Shown here piece after piece: positions 22,701 through 34,581 of a stretch of DNA of 64,000 bases. Source of the DNA: Pelecanus crispus (taxonomy: Eukaryota; Chordata; Aves; Pelecaniformes; Pelecanidae); contig NC_134651.1 in assembly GCF_030463565.1 (NCBI RefSeq), positions 11,172,734 through 11,236,733 of the forward strand. Direction: 5' to 3'. The notes under the pieces were generated by a model. The model had not been told where the DNA came from. It was given only the letters and a program-made list of their open reading frames with translations, and did not search any database. A program made the position numbers and the translations under genes. Positions within the stretch are counted from its first letter, which is position 1, and each line of letters opens with the position of its first letter.

Positions 22701-24900
22701 CTCAGAATTTTGATTGGCATTATCTACTGTAGCATTTATTCAAGTCGATGTGAAAATTTAAACCTTGGGAAGTGACGTAGACTTAACTCCACCGAGCAGC
22801 AACTGTTTTGTGGGTGTGTTCTTGCATCAAATGAAGCCCGTGTTCCTGTAAAGTAATAAAATTGACTTTTACCATAAACCCTATTTTCTTTCAGCAGTTT
22901 GGTTTCATTTTAATTTTAAAAGCAATTGATGTGATGGTTGAGGGAATGTTTGTAGCAGCTTGTTTTGGGATCTGTGTTATTAGGAGAAGCCTCTCCAGTT
23001 GATTAGTTCAATACCTCTGAACTGTACGCTAATGATGCGCTCTGTTCCGTAGCACCACAGTGATATAACTTACTGTGGTTTGAGCTCTGACAACGTACAA
23101 GATTGGGGATGTCACATATTGCATAAATAAGGGTGGAAATCTTGCATTAGACACTTTCTACTAAGGTGGCATTTAAAAAACATAGATCTGTCAACAGAAC
23201 AGGTAGGGCTTAAATTGCTTTTCTAGATCAAACTAAATGAATGCCCTTCTTGTATTGCTTGATTTAGCTATGTAACTATAGAGTTAAATCTTGTCTTTGG
23301 ATTTTGCAAAGCCATATAGCTTGTGAATTTGTGATAATGGGGGGAATGAAGGCTTAACGAATGTCTCTTTAAGCTATTAATCATGAGACTGGCAACATCG
23401 TTGTCTTTATTGCATTCATAATTTAAAAATCCTATCATGGAGGAGGAAACATGGATGCTTGTTAAATATATTCTTTCAGTGGAAAGTGCTAAGAAATCAG
23501 ATCGTTAAAGTACAGAATCATAAGAGACACTAGAGCCTTGCCAGGAACAATAATTACTATTTATATGTAATAGGCATTGGGAGGGAAAGAGATGAGTCTG
23601 GTTTGTTTGTGCCTGAACTTCATGGATTTTATGAGTAACCAACTAGAAGGATTTGCGGATTGAATTTCAGTTTAAGAGCGTGTACTATTACAAACTATAG
23701 AGCTAAAAACTGTTGCAAACTGAGTGAAATACCTTGAGAAATCAGCTGGTTTGTTGTCTCTCAACACAAGTAAGCAGAACATGTGCGAAGCAGCTCCTGC
23801 TCCTGCCTGAAATTCTGATGAGTTCTTATTAGTTTTTGTGTTTGATTGCAGCTTTGCTGTTAGCTCATCTCACCTAATCTGCCACTTTTCTTGAGGTTGC
23901 AGACCTTACCTAACGTTTAGGTTACCTGGGGCTCTTTACAGGCAACTTTGGGAAGTGGCTGAGAGGAGAAGGGATCAAAAATCCGTTGGGGTATCTGTTT
24001 GCACTGCCTTGTGATAAATGTGTTGTGGGAGGAAGGGCAGGGGAGAAACTGAGCTTTTTAAATACCATGTATTTGACTGGATAATGTGGGTCAGGTCATG
24101 TTTATGGTACATGAGCTTGATATAGACAAGGAGGCATCTTGCTTATGAAAACCTTTGGGATGAGTGGGAGAGGAATGTGGGGAAGAGATGCCTTCTGCAG
24201 GGACGATTGCTCTGCTGTGCACATAGGGACGCTATGTCTTGCTTCAAGCCCATGCATTTTAGATCAACTTAATGCAGGCAGCAACTGCAGCAAAGGAAGA
24301 AACTCCCTCCGCAGCGTTCAGCTGAACATCACATTTGTTTAGGACAGTCGTGGCTTGACAATTTATCCTCAGCATCTCTGACAGCTCCAGCCTATTGAAA
24401 AGCAGACAAGCGTGCTTCTGCTCCGCTGCAAACACCAGGGCTGCCCAAAGGCTCTTATAGATTAAGTCGATTCCAGCTCACCTTTCAGTTCCTGGCTTCT
24501 TTGGGGTTTCACGGTTGAGGTTTTTTGTTTTTAAAGAAGTCCGAGGTACAGAGAGGTTTTAAGGTGTATCTTCAATAAGTATATTCCCTTCTGGTTCAGG
24601 AAACTTGTCTTTGGAGGTCAGCTTTCAGTTTTGCATACTGAAATGCTTCTGTTTCTCATGCAATTAGTAGAAGGTGGCAATCTTTAAATGCTGCTGGTAA
24701 TAGGCAGAAAAAAGACTTCAGGGCTTAGTTTTTGGCAGTTTTGTTTTGTCGTCTGGTAGATCACAGTTCAGATGAACATTTTTTTCCTTTAGAACGTAAA
24801 TATAGCTAAAAGATGCTGAAAAACTTTAAGCTAATGAAATGCAATGCCTTAAATTTATGTCCATTTAGGGTTCATGTAGACACTTGATTGTCCCCAGACA
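19751..24900. other. Intergenic or distal 3' UTR sequence, AT-rich
   Basis: No supported gene. Composition resembles the SENP5 introns, stops are frequent in all frames, and no recognised interspersed repeat was seen. Part may be a distal SENP5 3' UTR. Confidence 0.6.
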
Positions 24901-25146
24901 GGCTGCCCAGCCTTTAGAAAGGACTGGGATGTACATTGAGAGGATTGGTGCTATTTAGAAAACGGGGAGCGTACAGATTCAATTCCCGAAATCACTATTT
25001 GATCATTTTACAACATGCATTAGAAACTGAGCGTTTAGGTCCTGGTGAAGTTCCTGGCAGGGCTGTAGCTCGTGGCCGTTCGTGTGGCTGTGGGGGTACC
25101 CTGGGTGCAACCCGAGTCAGATGGTTCTTTCCGGGGTACTTTTTGA

Positions 25147-25160
25147 CCACCAGATGTCAC
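25147..25160 (+). promoter_or_regulatory. CTCF-like core motif (one mismatch)
   Basis: CCACCAGATGTCAC matches the recalled CTCF core CCASYAGRKGGCRS at all but one position (T for G). Motif match only; occupancy unknown. Confidence 0.3.
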
Positions 25161-25578
25161 GCAAGGACCATCAGAACAGCGTGTGCTGCTGCATGCACCA
25201 GCTCCCTGCTTGTGGATTGACCAAGCCATGATGTCTTCTGGTTGCGTGTTGCCTGCCACGTCGGTTGGTGTCTTCTCACACGTTTCTCGGCAAAGTCTGC
25301 ACCGCACTTGCAAAAAGAATGTGCATGTTAAACCAAACGCCTTCCCCCCAGCCCCCCTTTCCATCCGGCATCAAATTCACTGAAAATCCCTCTGTATCAA
25401 ACATGTAAGTGTTTGGCTCCGGCACGATTACTCCGGAGTCCCATCAATTTTACAAATTGGCCGAAACATTTTTTGGTAGAGAAGTCTTGCATACCAGAAG
25501 TCTTGAGTCTGATCAAACTGCTGCCCTACTATAGATCATGACTGTTATTTTTATAACTCTATTACCATGGCAAATGCT

Positions 25579-25603
25579 GGGGGTGGGGGGGTGGGGGGGG
25601 TGG
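25579..25603 (+). repeat. G-rich tract, G-quadruplex-capable
   Basis: Runs of 5, 7 and 8 G separated by single T form a strong G-quadruplex candidate on the + strand. Confidence 0.7.
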
Positions 25604-26346
25604 AGAAACCACATCAGTAGCAACTTCTGTCTGATTTGTGGTCATATGCTTATAACTTGACATGGTTTTGCAAATAACTAAACAAAACCAGGAATTCGTT
25701 TAGGGGGAAAAAAACCCCAAAACTCAAAAAAACTGCTGCATCAAATATCTTATGTGGAGAGTCTGACTTGCTCATAATTTGGATCTTTTAATGGAAAATG
25801 GAATGGGAACTGGTTGCCCTCTGTTAGGCAGTTGGGGCTGAGCTGTGGCTGTCAGCCACTGCCGAACGCTGTGACAGCCTCTGGGCCATGAATTTTTTGG
25901 AATTTTTATTTAATTGCTAGTGTCTGCTCAGGCTTTATCCTAAATTTAGTAACAGTCAGTGCTGCTTTTTCTCTGTAATACCTTTATAAATTCCCATATA
26001 ATCTGATCTCTAATTTTAAAGCCATCTGTCATTTTTGAGCTGTATATTTTCCAGCTTTAAATGTCTTGTTGAAGGAAAATTTAAATTCAAGGCCTACTGA
26101 AAATGCATTTTTCTTTAAATTATTCATTGGTTAAAATGTCTTTGAACTTGTGCTTGTGTAGCTGGTGAGACTAGGGGGGCAGATGGCGGGATGGGATACC
26201 TGGTTAGTCCTTGCACCAATGCCATATATATGCACTGCTCGGCCTGGCTGCCAAGCCCCATGGCAGCAGTGGGAGCTTGCTGCATCGACACCCCAGCCTG
26301 GGACCAACCTTCAGAGGTGTCCCCTGTCTGTCACATGCTGTCCTGT

Positions 26347-26360
26347 TCACTAGGTGGCAT
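26347..26360 (+). promoter_or_regulatory. CTCF-like core motif
   Basis: TCACTAGGTGGCAT contains ACTAGGTGGCA, which satisfies the recalled core ASYAGRKGGCR completely; mismatches fall only in the flanking positions. Same orientation as the motif 1.2 kb to the left. Motif match only. Confidence 0.4.
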
Positions 26361-26940
26361 TGCTTCCTAGTCTAAAAGCTTCTAAATACTTCATTAATTA
26401 TGCTAATCCACGCGGTGGACTGAAAGTGAACTGCACTGCGATAGCTTTGCCCTTGTATCCTTTTTATTCCATCTGCTTTGCTGATGGGATTTCTTGGGTT
26501 GACAGACCTGCAGCACCCTCATCCCTGTTGGTGAAGTTCTGGGTCTAGGGAAGGCTTTGGCTTGGAAAACCTCAGAAATACCATTGGGAAAATACTGCGC
26601 ATAGTGACCTTGCTGTTGGTAGCCAGCTCCATGGTCCCAAATCCATCAAAGTCATAGTCCTTCTCAAGTTATTGACGTGCTTTCTCATCTTTACTAAAAA
26701 AAGTTGAAGTAACGTACTTGCTGCGTGGGGTTATCTGGAGCAGGATTGGTGAAGTCTTGCCTGTCCTAGAGCGGGAGCTAACCGTGTTGATGTGGGGATC
26801 CTTTCCAACATCTGACCAACCACAGAGGCACTAGGAGAGCAAGGTGCTCTGGACAGTAGTGAGCTACTGCCCATCGCTTGGGTGTTTTGATGGAAATTTG
26901 TTCATTTGTTTCCCAGGTAGCACTGTTATTTTACATTCTT

Positions 26941-26995
26941 CTGCCCTTCCCTGCCTTCCTCCCTTCCTTCTCCTCCTCCTCCTCTTCCTCCTCTT
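26941..26995. repeat. Pyrimidine-rich tract with (TCC)n
   Basis: Nearly pure C/T sequence with five to six TCC units, a simple-sequence tract. Confidence 0.8.
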
Positions 26996-28724
26996 AGCAT
27001 TAATAATCAGATCAGTCAATTAAGGGCTGAAACACAGTGGGTTTAAGATGCCTGTCCATTGCCAATGGGAATTAATTGGAGCCTTTGGTAGGCTTTGAAA
27101 TGAGAGGAATTTTGGCTTTACAGGCTCATTTTAGTACCAGGAATATTTGGTTTGTCCATCGGACACATCAAGAAGGAAGACAGCTACACAGTAAGGTGTA
27201 GCTCTCACCTCCATAGGTGCCAGCCCCCGGGTGTGTGAAGTCGCAGGAACCTGCCGGGCTGAGAAGTGCCGAACCCTCTGGAGGCGACAGACCCAAAGGA
27301 CGGCTGAGAGCAGGGTGCTGCCCTCCAAGGAAGGTTGTAGTGCCACTTCCCAGCCGCTCTGTGAGTACCTTCCAGCCCTAAATTTCAAGAGTACTTCTCA
27401 GCTTGCAGTATTGATGCTCTCTTCCCTCTGCAAACCATGGAGGTGTAACATCTGAGTTTAGACCTCCTGGTGCAGCTCAGTTCTGAGCTGGGCAGGACAG
27501 TCGTGTCTCACCTGCTGCTGGAGCCACACTGGACTCAAGCATATACCCTCGCTTTGCTGTGATGGAAAGACAAGACAAAGTCGTTTTTGAACATGGCTTT
27601 TCATGAACGAGCAAGATAAAAATAAATATAAATTGAAGACCCTGTTTCTCATGTGTATTTTATTAAAAACTACAGAGTTGTTCATTCTTGCTGTGTAGTA
27701 TAATTGCTACAACATGATTTGTAACCAAATATAGCTGCTTGCAGTAAATATGGCACTACTTCTTGCTAGGGAGGATGATATGGTAAAGGAATGCTCATTT
27801 AAACAATTACATAGTTCAATTTTTATATTCAAAACCTTAGCTTTTTCACTTTTAGAAAAGTGAATGTAACCTTTAGATGTTTTTTAACTTCAATTTTGTT
27901 GAACTGCACTTGGATGAAGAATGGTATGCAATGAAAATAAACAATGTACTTTTAAAACTGGTTAAATACAGAAATGAAGCTTGTCAAACCATGTTTTGCA
28001 TTTCTAAGTGATTGAGTAAAAGGTAGTGACTGTGACAGATTCTGGTCACAACAGGACAAGGATGCCTTTCATCAGGTGTCCAGGGCCTCTGTAGCCATGC
28101 AGAGCATTTCCAAAAGTAATTTTCGAGAAATCAAGGGCTTACATTTACTGGTTTAGTACCTACAGCTTTTTGAAATGGTTCGTGTGGCTTTTTTTCCTCT
28201 GAAATTCTAGAATTTGTAGCTCTTATCCTTCCGTAATGGACTCCCATTTGCTGGGTGAGCAAGGATGGGAAGACTCCCCGGGTTCCCAGTTCCTTCTGAG
28301 CTGGGCTGGGTGAAGATCACCTTGCCCTACTCTTGGTAGCTGGACTGGAAACTGGTGGCAATAGGAGATGAGCTTTCTGTGTGACAAAATGTGCAGATAT
28401 TTACACTGAGGTATATAAATTCAGCCTTTGTTCCAGTATGAACTGACATGAGGTTTTAGTGTGGGACACAACACACTTAAGTAACCAAAGTGTTAGCTAT
28501 GTTCTAAAGTTAAGGATGCTGCTTTCTGGTTTTGTAACCCGTTAAAAATCCCACATCCCTGAAACCGTGACAACTGAGGGGCGAAGGCAGTGTATCTCTA
28601 TTTATTTAGGTGATAGATTACACTTAAGTTTTTGCATTTGTGCATGTTGTTGCATTCAACTTTATAAACAGGTTATTTTTTAAAAATTACATGAATATTT
28701 GTCTCAAATCACCTGAAGTTAGCC

Positions 28725-28741
28725 TTTTTTTTTTTTTTTTT
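28725..28741. repeat. T17 homopolymer
   Basis: Seventeen consecutive T in intergenic AT-rich sequence. Confidence 0.85.
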
Positions 28742-31374
28742 AAATCTAGTTCTCAATGACCTGAGAGAAGACAGCGAAGGCTGCAAGTTGGTTGCTGTTG
28801 TGCTATACATGGCATGGTTCCTGAAACCTCCTCGTTTCTCTCTTGCCCTCAGCTGAAAGTTTAAACATTTGCTGGCTGAAGCTCGGTGTCGACTACAGAG
28901 CCAATGTGGTGTTGGTCCTAGAGTGCAGGAAAATGCCTTTTCAGACCTCTTCTCTGAGGTTTCCCAGGGACTTCAAGAGCCAGTCGTATGTCCACATCTT
29001 TAATTCCTAAGGACCCCTCTTGTGAGAGCTAGATATAAGCTGTTTCAGAGATGTGTCTAAAAATCAATAGTCCTGGAAAAGAGTAAACAAGTTTCCTCTG
29101 ATTTGAGATGAATGTCTCCAAGAGCCTGCGAATGGCTCTGAGGAGGACCATCAAAACCATCCTCAGCCCCGGCCCAGTGCCAGAGTTTTAATCTGGGGAA
29201 AAAGAACAATTACATTTAATTTGAAATGCTCTGAGGAAGGGATAACTCTTATTAGAATTCAAATTAGAATTTTTTAGAGTCAGTGGAAAGTCTTGTATCA
29301 CTTCAAGCTTATCTAAACAAAAACATTGAGTTTGGTTAGGTGTCTCCAAAGCCACACTTCTGAAAGCTCATTCAACAAAATGCTTAAAGATTTTATTTCT
29401 GTCCCAAAGGTGAAAGAAAACAACTTGAAAATATCAGAAATGCTGTACCTGACGAGCTCTATTTTTTGTAAGGTCAAGAAAAAATGATGGATACTGTAAC
29501 AAGTGTTTGTGCTGTTACCTTTTAAAGTGTGTATGTGGTGCTCACGTTCATAAACGTAGCACGTGCCTTTTAGAAGCTAAAAAATAGCAGCAGAAAGCAG
29601 GAGTCCTTGGTCTGTTCCTCCTTGTTTCTTCTGAAATCGATTTTTGGTTTAAGTTCTTCTGGTGTAAATAATTTTAATGAAAAGGAGAAAATTGCTAGGT
29701 GGAGTTTATCATCTGGAATATATAGGCTTAGATGGTTTCTTGAAATACAGAAGACAGGTGCGCAGACCTCTGAGTGCCCTGGAGAAATAGTACCAAACCT
29801 TTTAGAGAGAAAATTTAAGAAAAAAAAAAAGATCAGTTGTCATCCTGTAGGTAGGCTACCTGATGCAACTCCAGGTGAGAGGGTTGGGGCTCTTGTGGTT
29901 CCGACATCGCACAGCCAGGTTGTACGGAGCGTGTGGTGGCTGCGGCAGCTGAACCGGGGAAGGCGGCAGGCGTGAGGCTGCAGCTGTGCCCTCTGCCCAT
30001 GGGGGATGCTGCAGGGGCCAGACCTCTTTCTTGCAGCCCTCTACGCGGGGGGCCGAGAGCGGGGTGAGAAGGCTTAATCCTCCCCACGTCATTTTCTCAA
30101 AACTGTGATCCCAAGAGATGGGGGAAGCACGTGTTTGTGGAGGGGAGGGGGAATAAGGGGACTTGACAAGGTCATGATCCATCCCATGGGGATGCCCAAA
30201 TATTACAGGTCCTGCTCAGCAGAGTATTTGTGTTTGGCTGTAAATTAATCCGATTCCTTGCTTGGATCAGGTCACCTGTTCAAAGGAATTTCTTCTATAA
30301 AGCATCTTTTTAATGGGGCTGTGTGAAATGGTGCTTTTGGTGATTTCAGGGTGATACATTCAAACTCCTGCCCTCATCAGCAGGGACCGAGTTAGTTGTC
30401 AGACACGGCGTCTCTGGGAGAAAAGGTTCTTGGGAGAGCGAGGATGCTGAGCCTGTAACGTTATTACTGCTGCCTGCCCTCCTGGGCAGGGGCAGAAGAT
30501 CCTCTCCCAGCCCCAGGACTGAGTGAAATTAGAGACAGCTTTTCTTCTCTTAACTCATAACTTAACAGCACCTGATGGTATCATCTGCTGGCAAGTCTGG
30601 AGCTGCTGTGAGTCTGGACAGAGGTGTGAACACCCAGCTTTGGTCCAAATCCTCCCTTGGTGACAACAGGAACATCAGTGCATGTCCTGTGAGGACCAGG
30701 CTGCTCCTGCCCCCTCTTCGCCTTCTCTCTTGTGCTCACACTTGCTCTGTGCTCCTGTTTTCTTCCTTCTCTGCAGCTCTGATAAACATATATAGGTTTG
30801 AAGGAAAACCAGAGAGAAGAGGAAACACTTGAGTGAGGTAGGGACCACCTGGGTCCCAGCCCATCTCCTTCCAGGAGAAGGTTGCATGCAGGAATGTGTG
30901 TGACTGCAGAGCTTTGTGCTGCCAAAAAGCTCTTTGTGCTTTTGCTCTTTACTGCTAGGCCATCCTCTGAGGTGGTGTTTCAAAATTCAGCTTGTGTGCC
31001 TCTTGCCCCGCTCCCCCTCACCTTCATCATGGTCCCATAGAGCATCCTCACCCTCCTGCTCCTCCGTGTCCAGCCTTTTAGGGGCTGGAACAGATACCGC
31101 TCCCAGCCCTGGTCATTCCCCCCCGTCATTTGAATTACCCTGCTGTGATCCTCTCCCTGGTCACATCCGTGTGGTTTTGGCACAGTGCTGCCCAGGACTG
31201 CGGTGATGAGCCTGTTCTGGGTCAAGTTTCTGCTTGTGCCTCTGCCATCAGCGTGGCCATGAGCATCCCTAAGGCCTTGCGGCAGCAAACAGGAACCTCT
31301 GCTGACTCCAGTGGGCGTTAGAGGGGGTCCGTAATGCTTTGCAGACCAATTTTCTCTCTGTTATTGTTTTAAAC

Positions 31375-31615
31375 TCCCTGTTAGCCATTCCTGCTTCCCA
31401 GGTTTCCGCGTGTTTCAAATTATTTTCCCCAGAGGCATCGACGGCATTTTTCCAAATTGAATCTCATTTATTTTCTACCCAGGTTTCCAATCTCTCTGGG
31501 GCCCTTTGTATTATTTCCCAGTCCGCAATGCCGTGTACAATATATCCTAATTTAGTATCGTCTGTGAATTATATTACCATGCCCTTTAGTTCCTCTTCTA
31601 TTTAATGAAGATATT
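31375..31615 (-). mobile_element. Decayed CR1-type LINE reverse-transcriptase fragment
   Basis: Read on the minus strand, 31539-31568 encodes FTDDTKLGYI, matching the FADDTKLGG catalytic-motif region of CR1-clade reverse transcriptase. Upstream on that strand, in another frame, is an NIFI remnant (about 31600-31615) of the conserved LFNIFINDL segment. Downstream, 31423-31467 reads MRFNLEKCRRCLWGK, matching MKFNKGKCKVLHLG. Order and spacing are as in CR1, but stops and frameshifts interrupt it. It is an old, inactive copy quite different from the young-type CR1 at 8849. Boundaries are approximate. Confidence 0.75.
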
Positions 31616-34079
31616 TCCAAGAAAAAAAAAAATCTAAACTACATTTTATTAAAATAAGAAGGTAGAGTCTTAAAAACTCCTTTGTGGGTTTCCCGTATGA
31701 ATTCTAAATCTTTTTCAAAGAAATCTTCAGCATTTTAAAGAGAAATTAAAACCTTCAAAATATCAAAGTTGGTAGGTGTAAAAATTAATCAGTTTTTCAA
31801 TTATCTGAGACCTCTGTCCTCATATAACAAGCGCTGCATAGTGCAGTCTCCAAGGGTGATGGAGACACCGTCTATGTATTTGCAGCAGATTTTTTTTTTA
31901 AACCAGCACCAAACATATGTTTGAATTTCTCAATAAATTTGTTCACTTTCCTTTCCTGACCTTTTCAGGTTTGCTCTCTGTGGCTGTTCTAGCAAACATG
32001 TACACAAGCAGGAATGATGCTGAAGCAGCATATTTTAATGCAAACTGTGCAGGCTTATTCATAGGAAGTGATTTTCAAATTCATAATCGTGAATATTTGC
32101 ATTGTAAGGTCGATTCTGTTGTGAGCTTTTTATTTTAAGCTAAGAAGCGCTGCCTGTTGGTGCCAGGCTGGGAGACCATCATACCTCCGTGATGGGGAAC
32201 GAGCCATGCTATGGAAGCTGTACGTCCTATCAAAACAGCTCAGATTTCCGACTGTGAATAGGGAAATAGCACTGGCAGCAGGCAATTTGCTGGAGATACG
32301 TATCCTGAAATATTTGCTGCATAATTTCTAGCAATGAGCAATTTCATGGAGGCTATGATCTGCTTGTGAAGAGAAATAAGGTGTAAATTGAATGAATAAA
32401 TTGTTCTCTGCAAATGGTTTGCTATCTCTGGAAGACTTCTCTTGGAGAAGGGCTGCGGCTCGCTGGTGTCTTCAGTCCTCTGCGTATTGGCAGTTTGACT
32501 TTGTGTGCAAACTAATGCTGGGGAGAGGCATCTCAGACGCCCCGTCCTTGGGCACCTGCTGACTGTACTGACCCCCCAACAGTCTGGCAGCGTGCTCCCC
32601 GGGGACCTGCACCCCACAGGCGGAGGTAGCCACGCTGAGCAGGGCTGTGGGTGTTGCCGGCAGTCAGTCGGGGGGTCACCAACTGCTGGGAAAATTCCTG
32701 CTGTTTTATCCTCAAGAACACAAGAACTACATGGATCTGTGTGAGTCGGGACAGGTAGTGCTGTGTGTCTTCCCTGCCCTCGGGGAGCAAGGAGGGCTGG
32801 TGTTGGAGCCTGCAAGCTGTCCTCCAGTGTCTTGGCTAACAGGCTTTGCTGCCTGCATTTCTCTGTCTCCCTTCGATGGGTTTTGCTTTGTTTCAGTGTT
32901 ACAAAATGAGCCTTGTTCTCTGCAGATGTAGGGGCTTCCCCCGGGGTGAGGAATCCCCCAGCTCCTGGGGCTGTGGCCGATGTCCCGGCCACCTGCCAGG
33001 GCTGGGTCAGGGATGCTCCGGGTGGAGCTGCCCGCTTGCTGCTGTGCTGGTGTGCAGCAGCTGTAGGAAATTAGAGGAGCCTTGGGGCTATTCTGGGAAA
33101 CACCAAGGGAGATTCCCGAGGTTTCTGGAGCAGAAAACTGGCTCAGAGCTGCCTGCCTCCATGCCAGGCAGGGCTGATGTGGAGCTGGGCATGGAGCCCT
33201 GTGAAGTGAAGGATCCCGCAGACAAAACAACGGGATCCTGCAGAAGCGATGCAGAGTCGGGGACCACCAAGGCGAGTGATGGTGGGTCTGGCCCTGGTGC
33301 TCATGGACTGCAAGGTAGGCTGCAGCCGGCATGGCTGAGATGTCCCTCGTGTGGCATGCAGCTGGGTGTGCGGCACCCGATGGCTGATTTGGGACAGGGG
33401 GTGTAGGGTATCGCATGCCTGTCTCCTAGGTCGGAGAAGATATAGCTGCTGCATTGCCTCAACGGGTTTCAAAGGCAGTAAAAATAAAACCTTGCCCTGT
33501 TCACCGTTACTTTGTGGAAACTTTAGCCCTTGGGACTTTTCCATCTCTGTTTCTGACCCTTACCTGCAGAGAGGTGCCTGGCTTTAAAAAATAGCCACTC
33601 ATCTTGTGAACAGGGGCATGGTTCCCTTTAATTTCACCCAAGCAGATGACAGCCCGATTGCTCGTCCCCCATGCTAATCCCATGGAGCAAAAACCTTCCA
33701 GAAAGAGGGTCTAAAAGCCACATAATATGAAGTGGTAATGTTTGCACTGGGACTCCTACAGGAGCACATACAGGTGTGGGAAACGCTGGGTCCAGCTCTC
33801 TGCTTGGTAGCTTCAGGTCTGATGAAACTGTGCTTCATTTGTTATCCCTGAAGGCTTGGTCCGCCTTTTGTTGCTGAAACTGCCTTTCTTTAAGTCCTGC
33901 TCATGATGGGAGGCTCCCGCTTGGTGGGAGGTGTTGCGTTACTTAAGCAAGTGTTTAGAAAACTGCACATCCTCGGGGACAGTGGTGGCTTTATCCCAGG
34001 GGACAGACCCAGACCTGTCCTCCCCCTCCCGCGCCATGGGCCAAATAGAGAGCTCTCTGACCGAGTGTCCTTCCTCTCC

Positions 34080-34200
34080 TTTATCAATAATTTTAATCGT
34101 TTTAATAACGTCCCCTTGCACGGATAGGATTACGATTAGAAAATGTCAGAGCCTTGTTATCATCTAATTAGAGTCACATTTCAGCAGAACAGAAAGGAAA
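34080..34200. promoter_or_regulatory. Candidate conserved non-coding element
   Basis: A dense set of homeodomain-type cores (TTTAATCG, TTTTAATAACG, GATTACGATTAG, CATCTAATTAGAG) in about 120 nt with GC-rich flanks. Enhancer-like appearance only; conservation is untested. Confidence 0.3.
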
Positions 34201-34565
34201 ATCTTCAAGCGCTGCCTTATGCAGTGAAATGGGAAGAAAGTGATGATTTAAACCAGCTGCGGGCTGAGCCCCGGCTGCGGTCCTGCCTGAGACGCAGGGC
34301 ACGGCGCAGGACAAGGCGATGGTCCCTGGTCGGAGCCCTCCGAAGCAATCAGTGCAAACTGCTCCCAGATCTCTTGTGCAAAGCAAAAAACTCTGGCGTG
34401 GTCCAGTAAAAACAATCAGGCTGTCAAGTTTGCCGTCTAACAGCTGAGGGGGTCAGAGCAGCAACACAACACAAACCAAAATAAACACAACCTCGCTCTG
34501 CCAAAAAGCCTTTATCGCTCTTCTGGGAGAGAGGGAGGCACTTTTAGATGGCTTTAACTTCTTCC

Positions 34566-34581
34566 TTTTTTTTTTTTTTTT
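34566..34581. repeat. T16 homopolymer
   Basis: Sixteen consecutive T, followed by TGTTTGTTTTTG. Confidence 0.85.

Larger units (their letters stand above)
24901..31374. other. Intergenic, transition to GC-richer mosaic
   Basis: No supported gene. It contains two CTCF-like core motifs (25147-25160, 26347-26360), a G-rich tract (25579-25603), a pyrimidine tract (26941-26995) and a T17 run (28725-28741). Overlapping open frames at 29.6-31.3 kb lie in GC-rich sequence and are not supported as coding. Confidence 0.6.

Noticed and set aside
32240..32992. 250-codon minus-strand open frame
   Set aside because: GC-rich, Pro/Ser/Thr-rich composition, overlapping open frames on the other strand, no recognised family and no splice partner; typical chance ORF.
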